Positions 1 through 13,113 of a DNA stretch of 64,000 bases are shown piece after piece. The stretch is taken from assembly GCA_037975125.1 (NCBI GenBank), contig CM075856.1:496001-560000 (forward strand), in the 5' to 3' direction. The DNA is from Latrodectus hesperus. Its lineage: Eukaryota; Arthropoda; Arachnida; Araneae; Theridiidae. The position numbers and the translations under genes are program-made. The notes below the pieces were generated by a model. The model saw nothing but the letters and a program-made list of their open reading frames with translations. It had not been told where the DNA came from and did no database searches. Position 1 is the stretch's first letter; the number at the start of each line of letters is the position of its first letter.

Positions 1-78
1 TGATTCTGCCTTCACATTAGTGGCGTTCGCGAAGTTAAATTCTACTCAACTTGAAAGGAAGGTGCGAAAATGGATTAC

Positions 79-179
79 CTCTCGGCAAATGCGTACTGCG
101 GTGCACCGTCCTCCTCAGCAGAGCTGTCAGACCCAGATGTTCACCTTCTTCACCGTCATATGGGCAACTGTTGCGGCGT
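79..179 (-). CDS. RPTP exon G: cytoplasmic juxtamembrane segment
   Basis: 101-nt exon. The acceptor CTTCCACAG follows a pyrimidine tract, and the donor is GAGAG|GTAATC. One nt completes Arg with exon F, then 33 codons: RRNSCPYDGEEGEHLGLTAL continuing LRRTVHRSTHLPR, leaving one G. The run of three arginines directly after the transmembrane helix is the stop-transfer signal. Only this frame is open across the exon; the other two contain TGA. The segment precedes the wedge and D1 catalytic domain, which must lie beyond the window start. I do not recognise its sequence from a specific subfamily. Confidence 0.8.
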
Positions 180-1789
180 CTGTGGAAGGAAAAGGATTGC
201 TTTAGACTGGAAATACATATACTAAGCAGCAAGTGCGAAATAAATAAGCATGGTAATGACAATTCATTCAAATAACATCAGTTGGCGGTAATTAATTTAT
301 TCGAATTGTGTTTTTATTACAATACAACCACAACAGAATTTGTAAAGAGTTTCTGAATAACTGTCAGAAAAGACAAGAACAGTGTATGTTTTTTAGATGT
401 TTATGCATTGTTCCATCGGAAAAAAATATGTCGTCAATTTTTCCAGCGCCAAATAAAACATGTCGCCAGTTATTGCCAAATGTTGAAATATAGTAACTGC
501 ACTGTTTGAATTATTTCATGAGTTCATGTTATCCCTATTTTTTTTTATCTGTTGGGCGTTGAAATTGATAATTATTGATTATGATTGTTGAAACGCTGCC
601 CTTATAAAAACTGGAATATGAATTAAAAATTAAGTTTTTATCTATTTGTTATAAATTACCTGCTCTGAACCAAATTGCTGATTTTATTTTGAATTCCTTT
701 TCACATTTATATGTATCGACACTGCTAAAGGTAACGTAATCATAAATTTATGGACTAAGAATAAAAAATATAAAACTTACGCGATAAGACAAGTGATCAA
801 TATCTTTTTTTTCCAAAAATATAACAATGCTTAGCTAGTGTTGTTAATTAACAGAAAGCGTGGCGAAGAATTTAACGTTAAAGAGCAACATTTAAAGACA
901 ATTTTTTGGTGAGAATGGTGGAATGATGGTACTATACTTTCTTGTATTGATGCCTATAAAATATCTGACAGATATATTTTAGTATTTAATAATAAAGATG
1001 GAATTAAACTAATAGTAAATTAAGGGTTAGATAGATAGATTCAAAAAGTCTAGTGGCTTTTATCAATGGAAAATTTGAAAATGGTTGTCAGTATCCTACC
1101 AGGCTCTGGAAAACATATCGGATATTGTGGCTGTAATTGGGTTAATTGACACGAAACTATATTTTTTTATAACCAATTGAAACAATATGTTTTGAATCAA
1201 ACATGAATTTTGTTGGTAATTATTATTATTATCATTCGCAAAGAAAAGAGAAATATCTACTTAAAATTTTATTGTGAATTTTTGAAAATTTCTACATCTC
1301 TCTGATTTATATAGGATTATATTTTTAGTATTGAAATTTATTTAAGTAGGGAGCTTTAACAGTCAATGAAATATAAAATTTTCGAGAAATTTTTCCAGAG
1401 TTATTAACATTTTTCTTTCATCAGTATAAATTTTGTTGTTATTTAAGAAGACTTTTTGGAACTCTTTCATTTAAAAAAAGAAACATATTGATTTTAGCTT
1501 AAGAGACTAAATTTTATTCACACACATTTGATTGAGAGACATCTTTGAAAAATGTACATAAATTTTAAAACAATCTCTCTTTTTGCAAATTATTTTACTA
1601 ATTTTTTTATCCTGTTATGTCTTCTAACGTAAATCTGAATATTACACATCCCTTTAAGTCAGCAACCGCTTTTGTTTTTACGAATTTCTATAAAGTGATA
1701 CTTTATTAATAATTGAATTTTCTAGTGCAGTTTCGTTTGTTTATTGCTTGAAAATTAAATTTAGAATTTTCTGTAAAAATTTCAAATAT

Positions 1790-1791
<2 letters not shown>

Positions 1792-1844
<53 letters not shown>
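1792..1844. repeat. (AT)n microsatellite
   Basis: About 53 bp of uninterrupted AT dinucleotide with no mobile element recognisable on either side. Confidence 0.95.
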
Positions 1845-1845
<1 letters not shown>

Positions 1846-3285
1846 CTACAAGGAGCTTCTTAAAGTAATAAGACTGAAGAAGTTAATATTTTATGTTAAT
1901 TTTTATTAAGATGGTATATAGGTAAATTTTTAAATTGATATAGAAGTGCATGCAAAACAGTAATGACTGTGCTTGACAAAAATAATGGTGAAAATAAATC
2001 TTGAGTGTGTTTCACAACGAATTTTTTAAAATTCTAATTACGCATAAGCACGAACCAAACTAAAACAAACTACTATCAATTAAATAATTGTATATATTAT
2101 TTATTGAGGCATTTATTATCATTGATTAAAATATATAATTATCAATAACAGGTTAAACATGTATTGCTAATAATAATGTATCAAACATTTATACAGTTAT
2201 CAATAACAGAATAAATATGCATAGTTATCAATAACATATAAAGATATTTTACTTTAAATATACTACTTTAATGGTTTGAAAAATATTAACTTTTTAGGTT
2301 TAGTAAGAATTAAACTATTCGTTTTTGAAAATATATGATAATTTCATCAACCATCTAGCCGTCACATTTAATAAAATTATTTAAAATATAAAAAAATCGA
2401 TATTTTACAAAATTTATTTCTTTTTTAAATGTATTGAATGAAACAAACATTAATCTTACAGTATTCATTATTTATTGTGTAATTCATTCCTATTAGATAG
2501 GCAATTCAACTTCATTATGTATTTTGTTTAATAATGAATTCCAATTTATTTCATGAAAGACATTTATGTTCTTGTACCTAAGAATACTTTTTAACGAAAT
2601 TTTAAGGATAACATAACTTAAAAAATCAATTCAATTGAGAATATTGAGACAGCTAATTCGTAAATAAAAATACAGAAAATGGTTGATATCTCCTTATAAA
2701 ATAAAAACGTAACAATCTAAAGGCCATAAAACAATTTGGAAAATTACTGTTGAGAAATCGTATGTGAAACATAACATTCAATGTTTCCTTTCTCATAATT
2801 TGACTTATGTACTGTCAGCAACTCGTGTACAGCAACTGGCATTTCAATTTACTCAGCTACGTCATGTCCTTTAATTGTACTTGACATATGATGACAACCA
2901 GGGCTACCAGGATGAGAAGAGCTCAAGAGACAACTGAGAATTTCCTTCATAGAGTGGAAATCTATACTATATCATCAGTATCTCATAAATGACAAAGTTA
3001 TTCAAGTTTACTCAATTTTAATTATTTATTGAGCACTCCAATTGTTAGGCATTATATGATGCTAAACATTTCTATGGTGAAAATCAAAAGTATGTTACTT
3101 TTATAATATCAATTAAGTAACTAAGCAATTAATTAACATATTTTCTTGTATCTATTTATGTATTATATTTTATTGTATATATGTAGAATTATTTTTTTAT
3201 TACATATCACACGCATATGTGATTTTATAAACATATTAAATTAACTCATTATTTTCAAGGAATAATATTAGAAATAAACCATTGT

Positions 3286-3433
3286 GTCGCTTAAACTAAA
3301 TTTTGTGCACTTAAATATTTCTGCATATTTTGATTACTGATTCAACTGTTTAAATTGTTTCGCTTAAGCTAAAATTTGTGCATTTAAATATTTCTGCATA
3401 TTTTGATGATTGTGATTTCACTGTTTAAATTCA
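3286..3433. repeat. 73-bp tandem duplication, 2 copies
   Basis: Two adjacent copies (3286-3358, 3359-3433) share CGCTTAAACTAAATTTTGTG / CGCTTAAGCTAAAATTTGTG and the block TTTCTGCATATTTTGAT, with a few substitutions and small indels. Non-coding. Confidence 0.85.
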
Positions 3434-4297
3434 CATCATCTGAAGTAGATTTTAAACAAAACTTATATATTATTTTTAAACGTAATTTGTTTTTAGGTCA
3501 ATTATTATAAAGACGATCAAAAAATTTTTATAAGAACATTTTTGATTCTTGAGATATTATATTATTAACTTAATGTTTCATTAAAAGTCTACATAAATAA
3601 ATTCTTTATTCTGTGTGCAGTTAAAGAAAGTTTGAATTGGAATTAAAATTTAATAAGGATTCAGGGTATGATTTGAAACCTGAATATAATTATTAGTCTC
3701 TGGAAAACTTAAAAAATAGACTGCTTTAATTTCAAGATACGCTTTACAACATTTCTAATTATAATTTAAACCTTAATTAACATTGAACTGAACTCTCTGT
3801 GAAGTTACTTGTTCCATGATACATGCTCGGTATTTCGGAACTTAGTTCACTTCAAGAATGGAGTATTGGGATTCTCCCCCCTTTAAAATTGTTATTTATC
3901 TATAACCACTAACGATAAAGAAAAATATAAAGGTGGTGGATTCTGCTCTCTGTATCCCGCTGGTGTAATATTGTCATAAAATAACAATATTAAGAGTTTT
4001 TTCAATTTTTAAAAAGGTATTATTTTTTTACAACTGTACAGAATGTGTTTTAGGTATTCTTTTATATGTCACAAATTAAAATGTAGTTGTTACGACATAA
4101 ATATTTAATAATTTCCTTATTATCAGGAATTTTCAAGTGTTCTGAATCTTATTCAATTTTCTTTTAGATAAATATTTATGAAAGATTACATTCCGCTGTC
4201 TAAAAGCTAAGTAACTGGTCAAAATCGTTATTTTTCGAAATACTTTTTCAGAAAGTTAAATAGACGTTTCCCGCTTGAAGCCATGGCATGATAATAC

Positions 4298-4301
<4 letters not shown>

Positions 4302-4367
<66 letters not shown>
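4302..4367. repeat. (AT)n array abutting Tc1 copy 1
   Basis: 66 bp of AT dinucleotide ending directly at the inverted-repeat end CTGCTCAAAAC of the adjacent Tc1-like element. Confidence 0.95.
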
Positions 4368-4368
<1 letters not shown>

Positions 4369-5670
4369 TGCTCAAAACAGTTAAAGGATATTGCTGTTTT
4401 AGGTGAATTTTGTGGCTGGGAAACTTTTTAGCTGATTGATACGTGGTCCACAGACGTAGTAGGTTATATGAGAATAAATTACACATGTTTGGCAGAAAAA
4501 ATGCATTTTATTGCGCATTTGTGTACAAAAGGATAAAAACACAATTTGTGCATATGAGAAATTAACATTAAGAAAAGGTGTTGTCTTCAAAGGAATTAAT
4601 TTTCAGTAGGGGGTATGGTTTCCACGGACGGCCAGGAACGTTGAACACCTGAGGCATGGAGTCAATGAGGCTATTAATCACGAGTCGAGGTATTCTGTTC
4701 CACTCTTCCAGAAGAGCTCTTTCCAGTTCTTGGAGAGTTTGTGGAGGTGGTTGGTAGCTAGCAACACTTCTTCCTAGAGCGTCTCAAACATTCTCTATTG
4801 GGTTCATGCCTGGAGAATACGCTGGCCATTCCATTCGTACGATTCCTTCCTTGAAAAGAAATCCTCCACCAGGTTAGCACGATGTGGCCTGCAGTTATCG
4901 TCCATTAAAATGAAGTCATCTCCGATTGCTGCAGCATAAGAGACTACAATAGGTCTGAGGATCTCATCAATACATCGGCGACCAGTCAGAGGTCCATCTT
5001 GAATGATATAGTGGTCTGTGAGCCCATCAATGGAGATGCCACCATACACCAACACTCCCCCACCGCCAAATCTGACATTTCGTGCACGAACACTGTATTA
5101 TTCTTACTGCCACGGTCCCTGCAGATGAAAATACGCCTGTTATCAGGATAACAGAAAAACGGGACTCGTTAGAAAAAAGAACATTGCTCCATTCATTTCT
5201 CCGTCAGTTCACATGCTCTGTTGCCCACTCCCTGCGGTCGCGACGAAGCCTTGATGTTAGTTTAACACATACCATTGGTCGGCGAGCATACAGACTTATA
5301 CCATGAAGCCGGTTTCGGACAGTCTGAGTTGAAACCGTGGTGTCAGTAGCCGAGCGAAGGTGTTATTGGAGAAGAGTAGCGTTCATATTTCTGTGTCTCC
5401 GAGCCGTTAACACTAAATAACGATCTTCATTGGGCGTTGTTGCCCGTCTACGACCTTGCCCTGGTCTTTGGCCTGCACTTCCGGTCTCCAAAAAACGGTT
5501 CCAGATCCTGGAAATCACACTTTGTATCACTCCAATGGCTTGCGCTACTCCGGCTTGAGTTTGGCCTCCTTCTATTCACCAACAACTCTCCAAGTTTTTG
5601 AATCGGTTAAATGACTTCGCTGAGACATCGTACTCATTGAAACAAAGCACTCACTGAATACCGATCATCC
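4368..5670 (-). mobile_element. Tc1-like (DD34E) transposon copy 1, decayed
   Basis: The minus strand encodes a broken Tc1-family transposase. The N-terminal helix-turn-helix part lies near 5640-5500, the middle DNA-cleavage part shows FILMDDNCRPHRANLVEDFF near 4910-4850, and the C-terminal GMNPIEN block lies near 4800. It is interrupted by frameshifts and stops. The sequence is the mirror image of copy 2 at 5865-7190, including the final ~150 bp (GTGGCTGGGAAACTTTT, TAGGTTATATGAGAATAAAT). The outer end sits in (TA)n, consistent with TA target choice. No matching inverted repeat is seen at the inner (5') end. Confidence 0.85.
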
Positions 5671-5864
5671 TTGTATTCATTGTCTTTTATTCAGTTGAAA
5701 GGGAAATTTCATTCACTGCTGCTGAAGTGATGTTTTTGACGTCGAACTCAAAATTAGCATACTCGACAGTTTAAAAATCAGAAATATTTTCATTTGTGAT
5801 TCTCTTTTTCCATTTCCAGAAAAAAACTTCGCTTATATCTGTATTTTATGTAAAACTTACCATG
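5671..5864. other. Spacer between head-to-head Tc1 copies
   Basis: About 190 bp that is not part of the mirrored sequence. It has no obvious transposon terminus and no open frame. Confidence 0.6.
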
Positions 5865-7189
5865 ATAGGTATTCAGTGACTGCTTTGTTTCAATGAGTAC
5901 GATGTCTCAGCAAAGTCATTTAACTGATTCAGAAGCTTGGACAGTTGTTGGTTGGTTAGAAGAGGGCCAAACTCAAGCCGGAGTAGCGCAAGCCATTGGA
6001 GTGTCACAAAGTGTGATTTACAGGATCTGGAACCGTTTTTGGAGACTGGAAGTACAGGCCGAAGACCAGGGCAAGGTCGTAGACGGGCAACAACGTCCAA
6101 TGAAGATCGTTATTTATGGTTAACGGCTCGGAGACACCGAAATATGAACGCAACTTTTCTCAAACAACACCTTCGCTCGGCTACTGACACCACGGTTTCA
6201 ACTCAGACTGTCCGGAAACCGGCTCCATGGTTTAGATGGTTTAGGTCTGCATGCTCGCCGACCGATGGTATGTGTTAAACTAACATCAAGGCATCGTCGC
6301 GTCCGCAGGGAGTAGGCAACAGTGCATATGAACTGGAGGGGAAATGAATGGAGCAATGTTCTTTTTCTGTTCCCGTTTTTCCCCGTTTCGAGTCCCGTTT
6401 TTCTGTTATCCTGATAATAGGAGTATTTCTATCTGCAGGGACCGTGGCAGTAGGAATAATCTAGCGTTCGTGCACGAAAGTGTCAGATTTGGTGGTGGGG
6501 GAGTGTTGCTGTATGGTGGCATCTCCATTGACGGGCGCACAGACCTCTATATCATTCGAGATGAACCTCTGACTAGTCGCCGATATAGGGATGAGATCCT
6601 CAGACCTATTGTAGTCCTTATGCTGCAGCAATCGGAGATGACTTCATTTTAATAGACGATAACTGCAGGCCACATAGTGCTAACCTGGTGGAGGATTTGC
6701 TTTTAAAGGAAGGAATCTTACGAATGGAATGGCTAGCGTGTTCTCCAGACATGAATCCAATAGAGCACGTTTGGAACGCTCTAGGAAGACGAGTTGCTGG
6801 CTACCAACCACCCCTACAAACTCTCCAAGAACTGAAAATAGCTTTTCTAGAAGAGTGGGACAGAATACCCCAAATCGTGGTTAATAGCGTCATTGACTTC
6901 ATGCCTCAAAGGTGTTCAACGTTGCTGGCCGTCCGTGGAAACCATACCCCCGACTGAAAATGTTTTCCTTCGATGACAACACCTTTTGTTATTTTTTCTC
7001 ATATGCACAAATTGTGTTTTTTTCCTTTTTTACGCAAATGCGCAATAAAATGCATTTTTTCTGTCAAACATGTGTAATTTATTCTCATATAACCTACTAC
7101 ATCTGTCGACCACGTATCAATCAGCTAAAAGTTTCCCAGCCACAAAATCCACCCAAAACCGCAATATCCTTTAATTGTTTTCAGCAGTG

Positions 7190-7190
<1 letters not shown>
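5865..7190 (+). mobile_element. Tc1-like (DD34E) transposon copy 2, decayed
   Basis: The plus strand has the transposase start at 5893 (MSTMSQQSHLTDSEAWTVVG, then a helix-turn-helix with GVAQAIGVSQSVIYRIW). A stop at about 6121 and frameshifts follow. The catalytic part near 6650-6770 reads DDNCRPHSANLVEDLLL ... SPDMNPIEHVWNALGRR; 34 residues separate the second D from the E, the DD34E signature. The reading frame ends at 6957. The 3' end, TTTTCAGCAGTG, is the inverted counterpart of the start of copy 1. Function: cut-and-paste transposase, inactive here. Confidence 0.87.

Positions 7191-7191
<1 letters not shown>

Positions 7192-7267
<76 letters not shown>
7192..7267. repeat. (TA)n array abutting Tc1 copy 2
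   Basis: About 75 bp of AT dinucleotide beginning right after the transposon end at about 7190. Confidence 0.95.
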
Positions 7268-7270
<3 letters not shown>

Positions 7271-7441
7271 ACATATGAAGATAAAGATCTCGATAGCATC
7301 GTTGCATTAAATTTACATTGTTTGATTTAAAATGAGCATAGCAATGAGCAATTTAACAGTATTGTTTTATTAATCATTGTTTTGAGTATTTTTGTGCAAT
7401 TATAATTTTATCTAGTAATTTTTATCTTCTATGCTAAATAC

Positions 7442-9440
7442 CAGGGGTGGCCCAGTTCCTTGTTAGCGCGAACCATTTTTCAAAATTTGAAATTCTTACG
7501 CGAGCCGCAATTAAATACGTATTTATAAAAGGTATACAAAGAAAGGTAGTATTTTTTTTACAAAAAATTATACACATTGAAAACATATAAATAAAAGTAC
7601 AAAATATGTGCATGGTATTTAAACATAAAAAAATAATTTTATTTCATTTGATAATTTTTTAAAATGTGGTGTATAATTGGTAACAGCATTTCTCAGAAAT
7701 TCTTTGAGATGATACTGATTTGAGTTAATACTGATCGGAGTTTGGATTTCACGAATTATAAAGTGGAATAAAATGATTCACATCAGTACATCGTACCGAA
7801 TATTGAAATAGTGTGACAAGATGCCTTTTTTGATTCAAGACACTTCGATTCCGGTACAAATTTCCAAAATTCAGCAATCGGAGTCGACTTATATTTTGAT
7901 TTTAGAGCTTGATCTTCTTGCATCTCTATTAATTTTAATTCTCTACTTTTTCGGTCATAATTATATTGGAAATGGAAAACTCACCTTGAATTATGGAAAT
8001 GAATTAAGAAAGAAATCAAGAGACGATTTAAAATATTTCAAGTGTTGGTATTTATTTTGAATTCCGTCAATATTCCTTCTAGCTTTTTTATATAGTCGTT
8101 CAATTTTTCTTGTTTAATATTGGAAAAAAAAATGTTTTTAATTCGAGGAAAATGACAAAATGTTTTATTTTTAATGTCTTTTTTGAAAAAGTTGTAATTT
8201 ATTAGTAATTTAGTACACTCTGCGCGTGAGAGGTCAGATATTATTTTATTTTACCCCTGTGCAGTTGTTTGCAAATGTTCCATGACATCTGTCAAAACCA
8301 TTAAATCTTGTCACCACTCGTCATTTTCTAATTCCGAATAGGTCATTTCCTTTACTTTTAGAACTGCAGTTATGAGATCAAACAAATTTACTGATCGATT
8401 TAATACGTTGTAGCTAGACAACCATCTAACTACGCAAAATAAATTAATATCATTTGGAAGTTCTTTCATTTTTTAAGAAAAATTTTCAACTGTCGATAAA
8501 TTCTTGCATTGGTGCGAATGTAATTTACACTGTGTAACACTGTTTTCATAACATCTGTATATTTTAAATATTGTGTTATGAGATGTTCTCGGTGAATTAT
8601 ACAGTGAATCGGTATGAATTGAAGAATTTGAGAATCATCTCTTAGAAGCCCAATAAGACCTATTATTTACCCAGCATTGTTGGAGCTGCATCAATTGCAA
8701 TGCTTACAAGTTTATGAAGAGGCGCATCAAAAGTTTTCATTATGGAATCTAAAACATTTTTAATACCGACACCGTGGGTTGACTCTTGAAGTGCTACTAA
8801 ATTTAATAATTGTTCTTTAACAACGATATCAAGTGAAACAAAGCATATGAAAGGTGCCAATCCTTGAAGATCTGTGATATCTGTCGACTCGTCAATGGCT
8901 AAGGATAATGGAAAACAGTTCTTCAAATCATTTTTTAAATTATTTTCAAGAGATGTATTAATAGCAGCTATGTGTCGTTCGGTTGTGTACCTCAAGATGA
9001 GAAGTTGCGAAAAACTTTGTGCACTGCTGCATTATTTGTATCTGAAACTTTAAGAACATCTTTCAAGTTTTTTTAATGAACTCTATCTCTTCATATGGGC
9101 GTTTACCACGAGCAATATTCCACGAAATAACAAAACTGGCTTCAACCACATTATTAGCTTGATTGCTAAGGATAAGAAAATGGACTGTTATTTATTTAAA
9201 TTTGATTTTAAGGAAACAAGTTTATCTGATCTTAATTTAGAATTTGGTGGAAACTGAGGATGATTGGTTTCATATTGTCAACGTAAATTGTTATCTTATA
9301 ATTTTTGACCTTTGAATTACAATGACCTTAGAATAACACAATGCTGTTTCGTTTTGTCAATAAAAAAGAAACACTCCCACTCATTATTAAAACTTCTCTT
9401 TCCTTGCTCGTATTTTCTTTTTTTTTAATTTTCGCTTTCT
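7442..9440 (-). mobile_element. hAT-family transposon relic (BED-finger/GTF2IRD2-like transposase)
   Basis: The left end begins CAGGGGTGGCC, the usual terminus of hAT elements. On the minus strand, from ~9440 downward, fragments resemble the BED-type N-terminus (RSFNNEWECFFFIDKTKQHC, then YETNHPQFPPNSK and LKSNLNK). At 8663-8995 there is a 110-residue open stretch with NCFPLSLAIDESTDITDLQG, the conserved LALDESTDxTD block of hAT transposases of the ZBED/GTF2IRD2 type. Several stops and frameshifts break the frame. The matching right terminal repeat was not found, so the upper limit is approximate. The plus-strand open frame at 7821-8060 is a shadow. Confidence 0.75.
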
Positions 9441-10922
9441 GTCGTCGTATTTTAAAAAAAACTGAGAATAAAAAAAGAAATTTAGAAAAGTAAAAGTTTT
9501 GTGTTATTAAAACAATAACAATACATGTTACACACTACGAAATAAATTATAGTGTACCAAAAATTCCAGATAAATAATATCCGTTGGAAAAGTGATGAGG
9601 AGTTGTTTCGCCAAGGCACGATGTCAACTGTCCGTTGCAGTGAAAGTTTACAAATTCAAAATGGGTGTGGAGTCCCGACGATTAAGCCACTCTTTATGTT
9701 CTTTCCCACAGTTTTTGATGACTTATATTATTCTTAACTTGGACGCCAATGAAATTTGTTAAGCGTTGCACATAGTCTTCCATATTGGTTGTCAGTAATT
9801 TAAAACGCATTTTGAAATACATAAGGAACGATTACACCAAATATTATAAAACTTAGTTTATATTAAGTCAAATCTATATCAGCAAAATGTTTGAAAAAAG
9901 TCTTCACCAGCAGGAAATGCTGCTGTCTTGGGATATTACTGAATGAAATAAGATATAAAAGAATAAAATCTTTTTAATTATTTGTAAACATATTACTGTT
10001 TGAATATGGCATTCTTTATTTTCTGAAAACAAGCTTTGCTACATCGTAGCTTTCTTAAAAGTAGCTAATTTGATACCGGAAAAATGTTAAGGTATTGTGT
10101 ATCGGAGTAACACATCATTCAATTTTATGAAATTGATTTTCCTACTACACAAACAGTGATGAAAGCTACAGTTTCAGTTTATTACACAAGGTCAGTTTAG
10201 TATCTTCACCCCACTTATTGTTTTATCGACAAAGTGAAGCAGCATCATTTGCCGTTGACAATGATTGGAAGAGTGACCATGTTGGTTAGGGACGTATTCA
10301 CGTTAATCTGCGATGTTCAAAATCCTTTTTCTAGTGTTGTAAGAATGTGGAGGGGAGGGTGCCAGCTCGGGTGTGACCTTGTCGCATGGCTGTGGTCCAA
10401 AATTACGAAGCTTTTGGTGGTATTTCAAACTTGTTAACCTTGAGATACAGGTTGGGGATCAACTGCACTGCTATGTAAACAAAAAAATAACGCTTTCTTA
10501 CAACCAGAAACGTTAATGACTTAGGTCTGGGGATCGAGATGGCCAGGGAATGAAAAGTTTTATAGCAGACAGATAAAATGACGCATTTGCCTAACTAAAA
10601 TATGCATTCCTCATGTATAAACCATTTCAAGCTGAGATATGAGACGTGGGACTACAGAATAAGACTTAGATAGATAGAAATACGATGTGAAAATAGAATA
10701 GAAATACGATATAAAAATTAAATGGGAAGTTATAGAAAAATGCAACTCGGAGTTATAAAAATGAAATATAGAGATATAGAGTAACAAAAAAAGCTGTTTT
10801 CTAAAATTCCACTAATATTTTGATTTTAGAAATACTTAAAAAAGAACTTATAAAATGACTTTCGTGACTTATTTTGTGTATACATGGATCAAAATTATAA
10901 CAGCAGAAATGTGACTTCCTAT
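9441..10922. other. Intron, nothing recognised
   Basis: AT-rich, with a slightly GC-richer patch at about 10230-10440 whose short open frames match nothing I know. It may be an old repeat. Confidence 0.5.
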
Positions 10923-10935
10923 AACTTCTGAAATG

Positions 10936-11245
10936 CCGACCGATGGCTGAGTGGTTAGCGTTCCTGACTTCTGAGGTGTGGGTGGTCCTGGGTTCGAATC
11001 CTGGTTCGAGCATGGATGTTATTTTCTATCTCTGTTCTCTTTGTGTTTCTCTGTCCTTTCTTCTGTGATGAAGTATGAATGTGGCCCACCCTATAAACAG
11101 GTTTGTGGTGGTATGGCGCGGGCAACGCTACTCGCCTCCGTGACTTGGTTCACAGGTGCCCGCTGGGTAACGACAAATGAGTAGCAGTTTGTGGCTTTGT
11201 TGTGGCATAGGGTTCGTCACCCAAGTGCCCGCCGTTGTAAAAAAA
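10936..11245 (+). mobile_element. tRNA-derived SINE, subfamily A1, with target duplication
   Basis: The head is tRNA-like with an A box (TGGCTGAGTGG) and a B box (GGTTCGAATCC), the RNA polymerase III internal promoter. The body runs to an A-rich tail. It is flanked by a 13-bp direct repeat AACTTCTGAAATG (10923-10935 and 11246-11258), the target-site duplication of LINE-driven insertion. The body after CACCCTATAAACAGG differs from the other copies here. Confidence 0.88.
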
Positions 11246-11258
11246 AACTTCTGAAATG

Positions 11259-13025
<1,767 letters not shown>

Positions 13026-13110
<85 letters not shown>
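13026..13110. repeat. (TA)n array between two mariner-like elements
   Basis: About 85 bp of TA dinucleotide separating the deleted element from the DD41D element. Confidence 0.95.

Positions 13111-13113
<3 letters not shown>

Larger units (their letters stand above)
226..4301. other. AT-rich intron, no gene seen
   Basis: Intronic DNA of the phosphatase gene. It contains the (AT)n array at 1792-1844, three short TTATCAATAACA motifs between 2138 and 2235, and the 73-bp tandem duplication listed separately. No open frame has recognisable similarity. Confidence 0.6.

Noticed and set aside
20..275. Plus-strand open frames of 61 and 74 codons at the window start
   Set aside because: They lie opposite exon G, which has splice sites and a phase match to exon F; the plus frames have neither.
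10936..11020. tRNA gene
   Set aside because: A and B boxes are present, but the sequence continues into a SINE body with an A-rich tail and 13-bp target duplications, so it is a retroposed SINE head.
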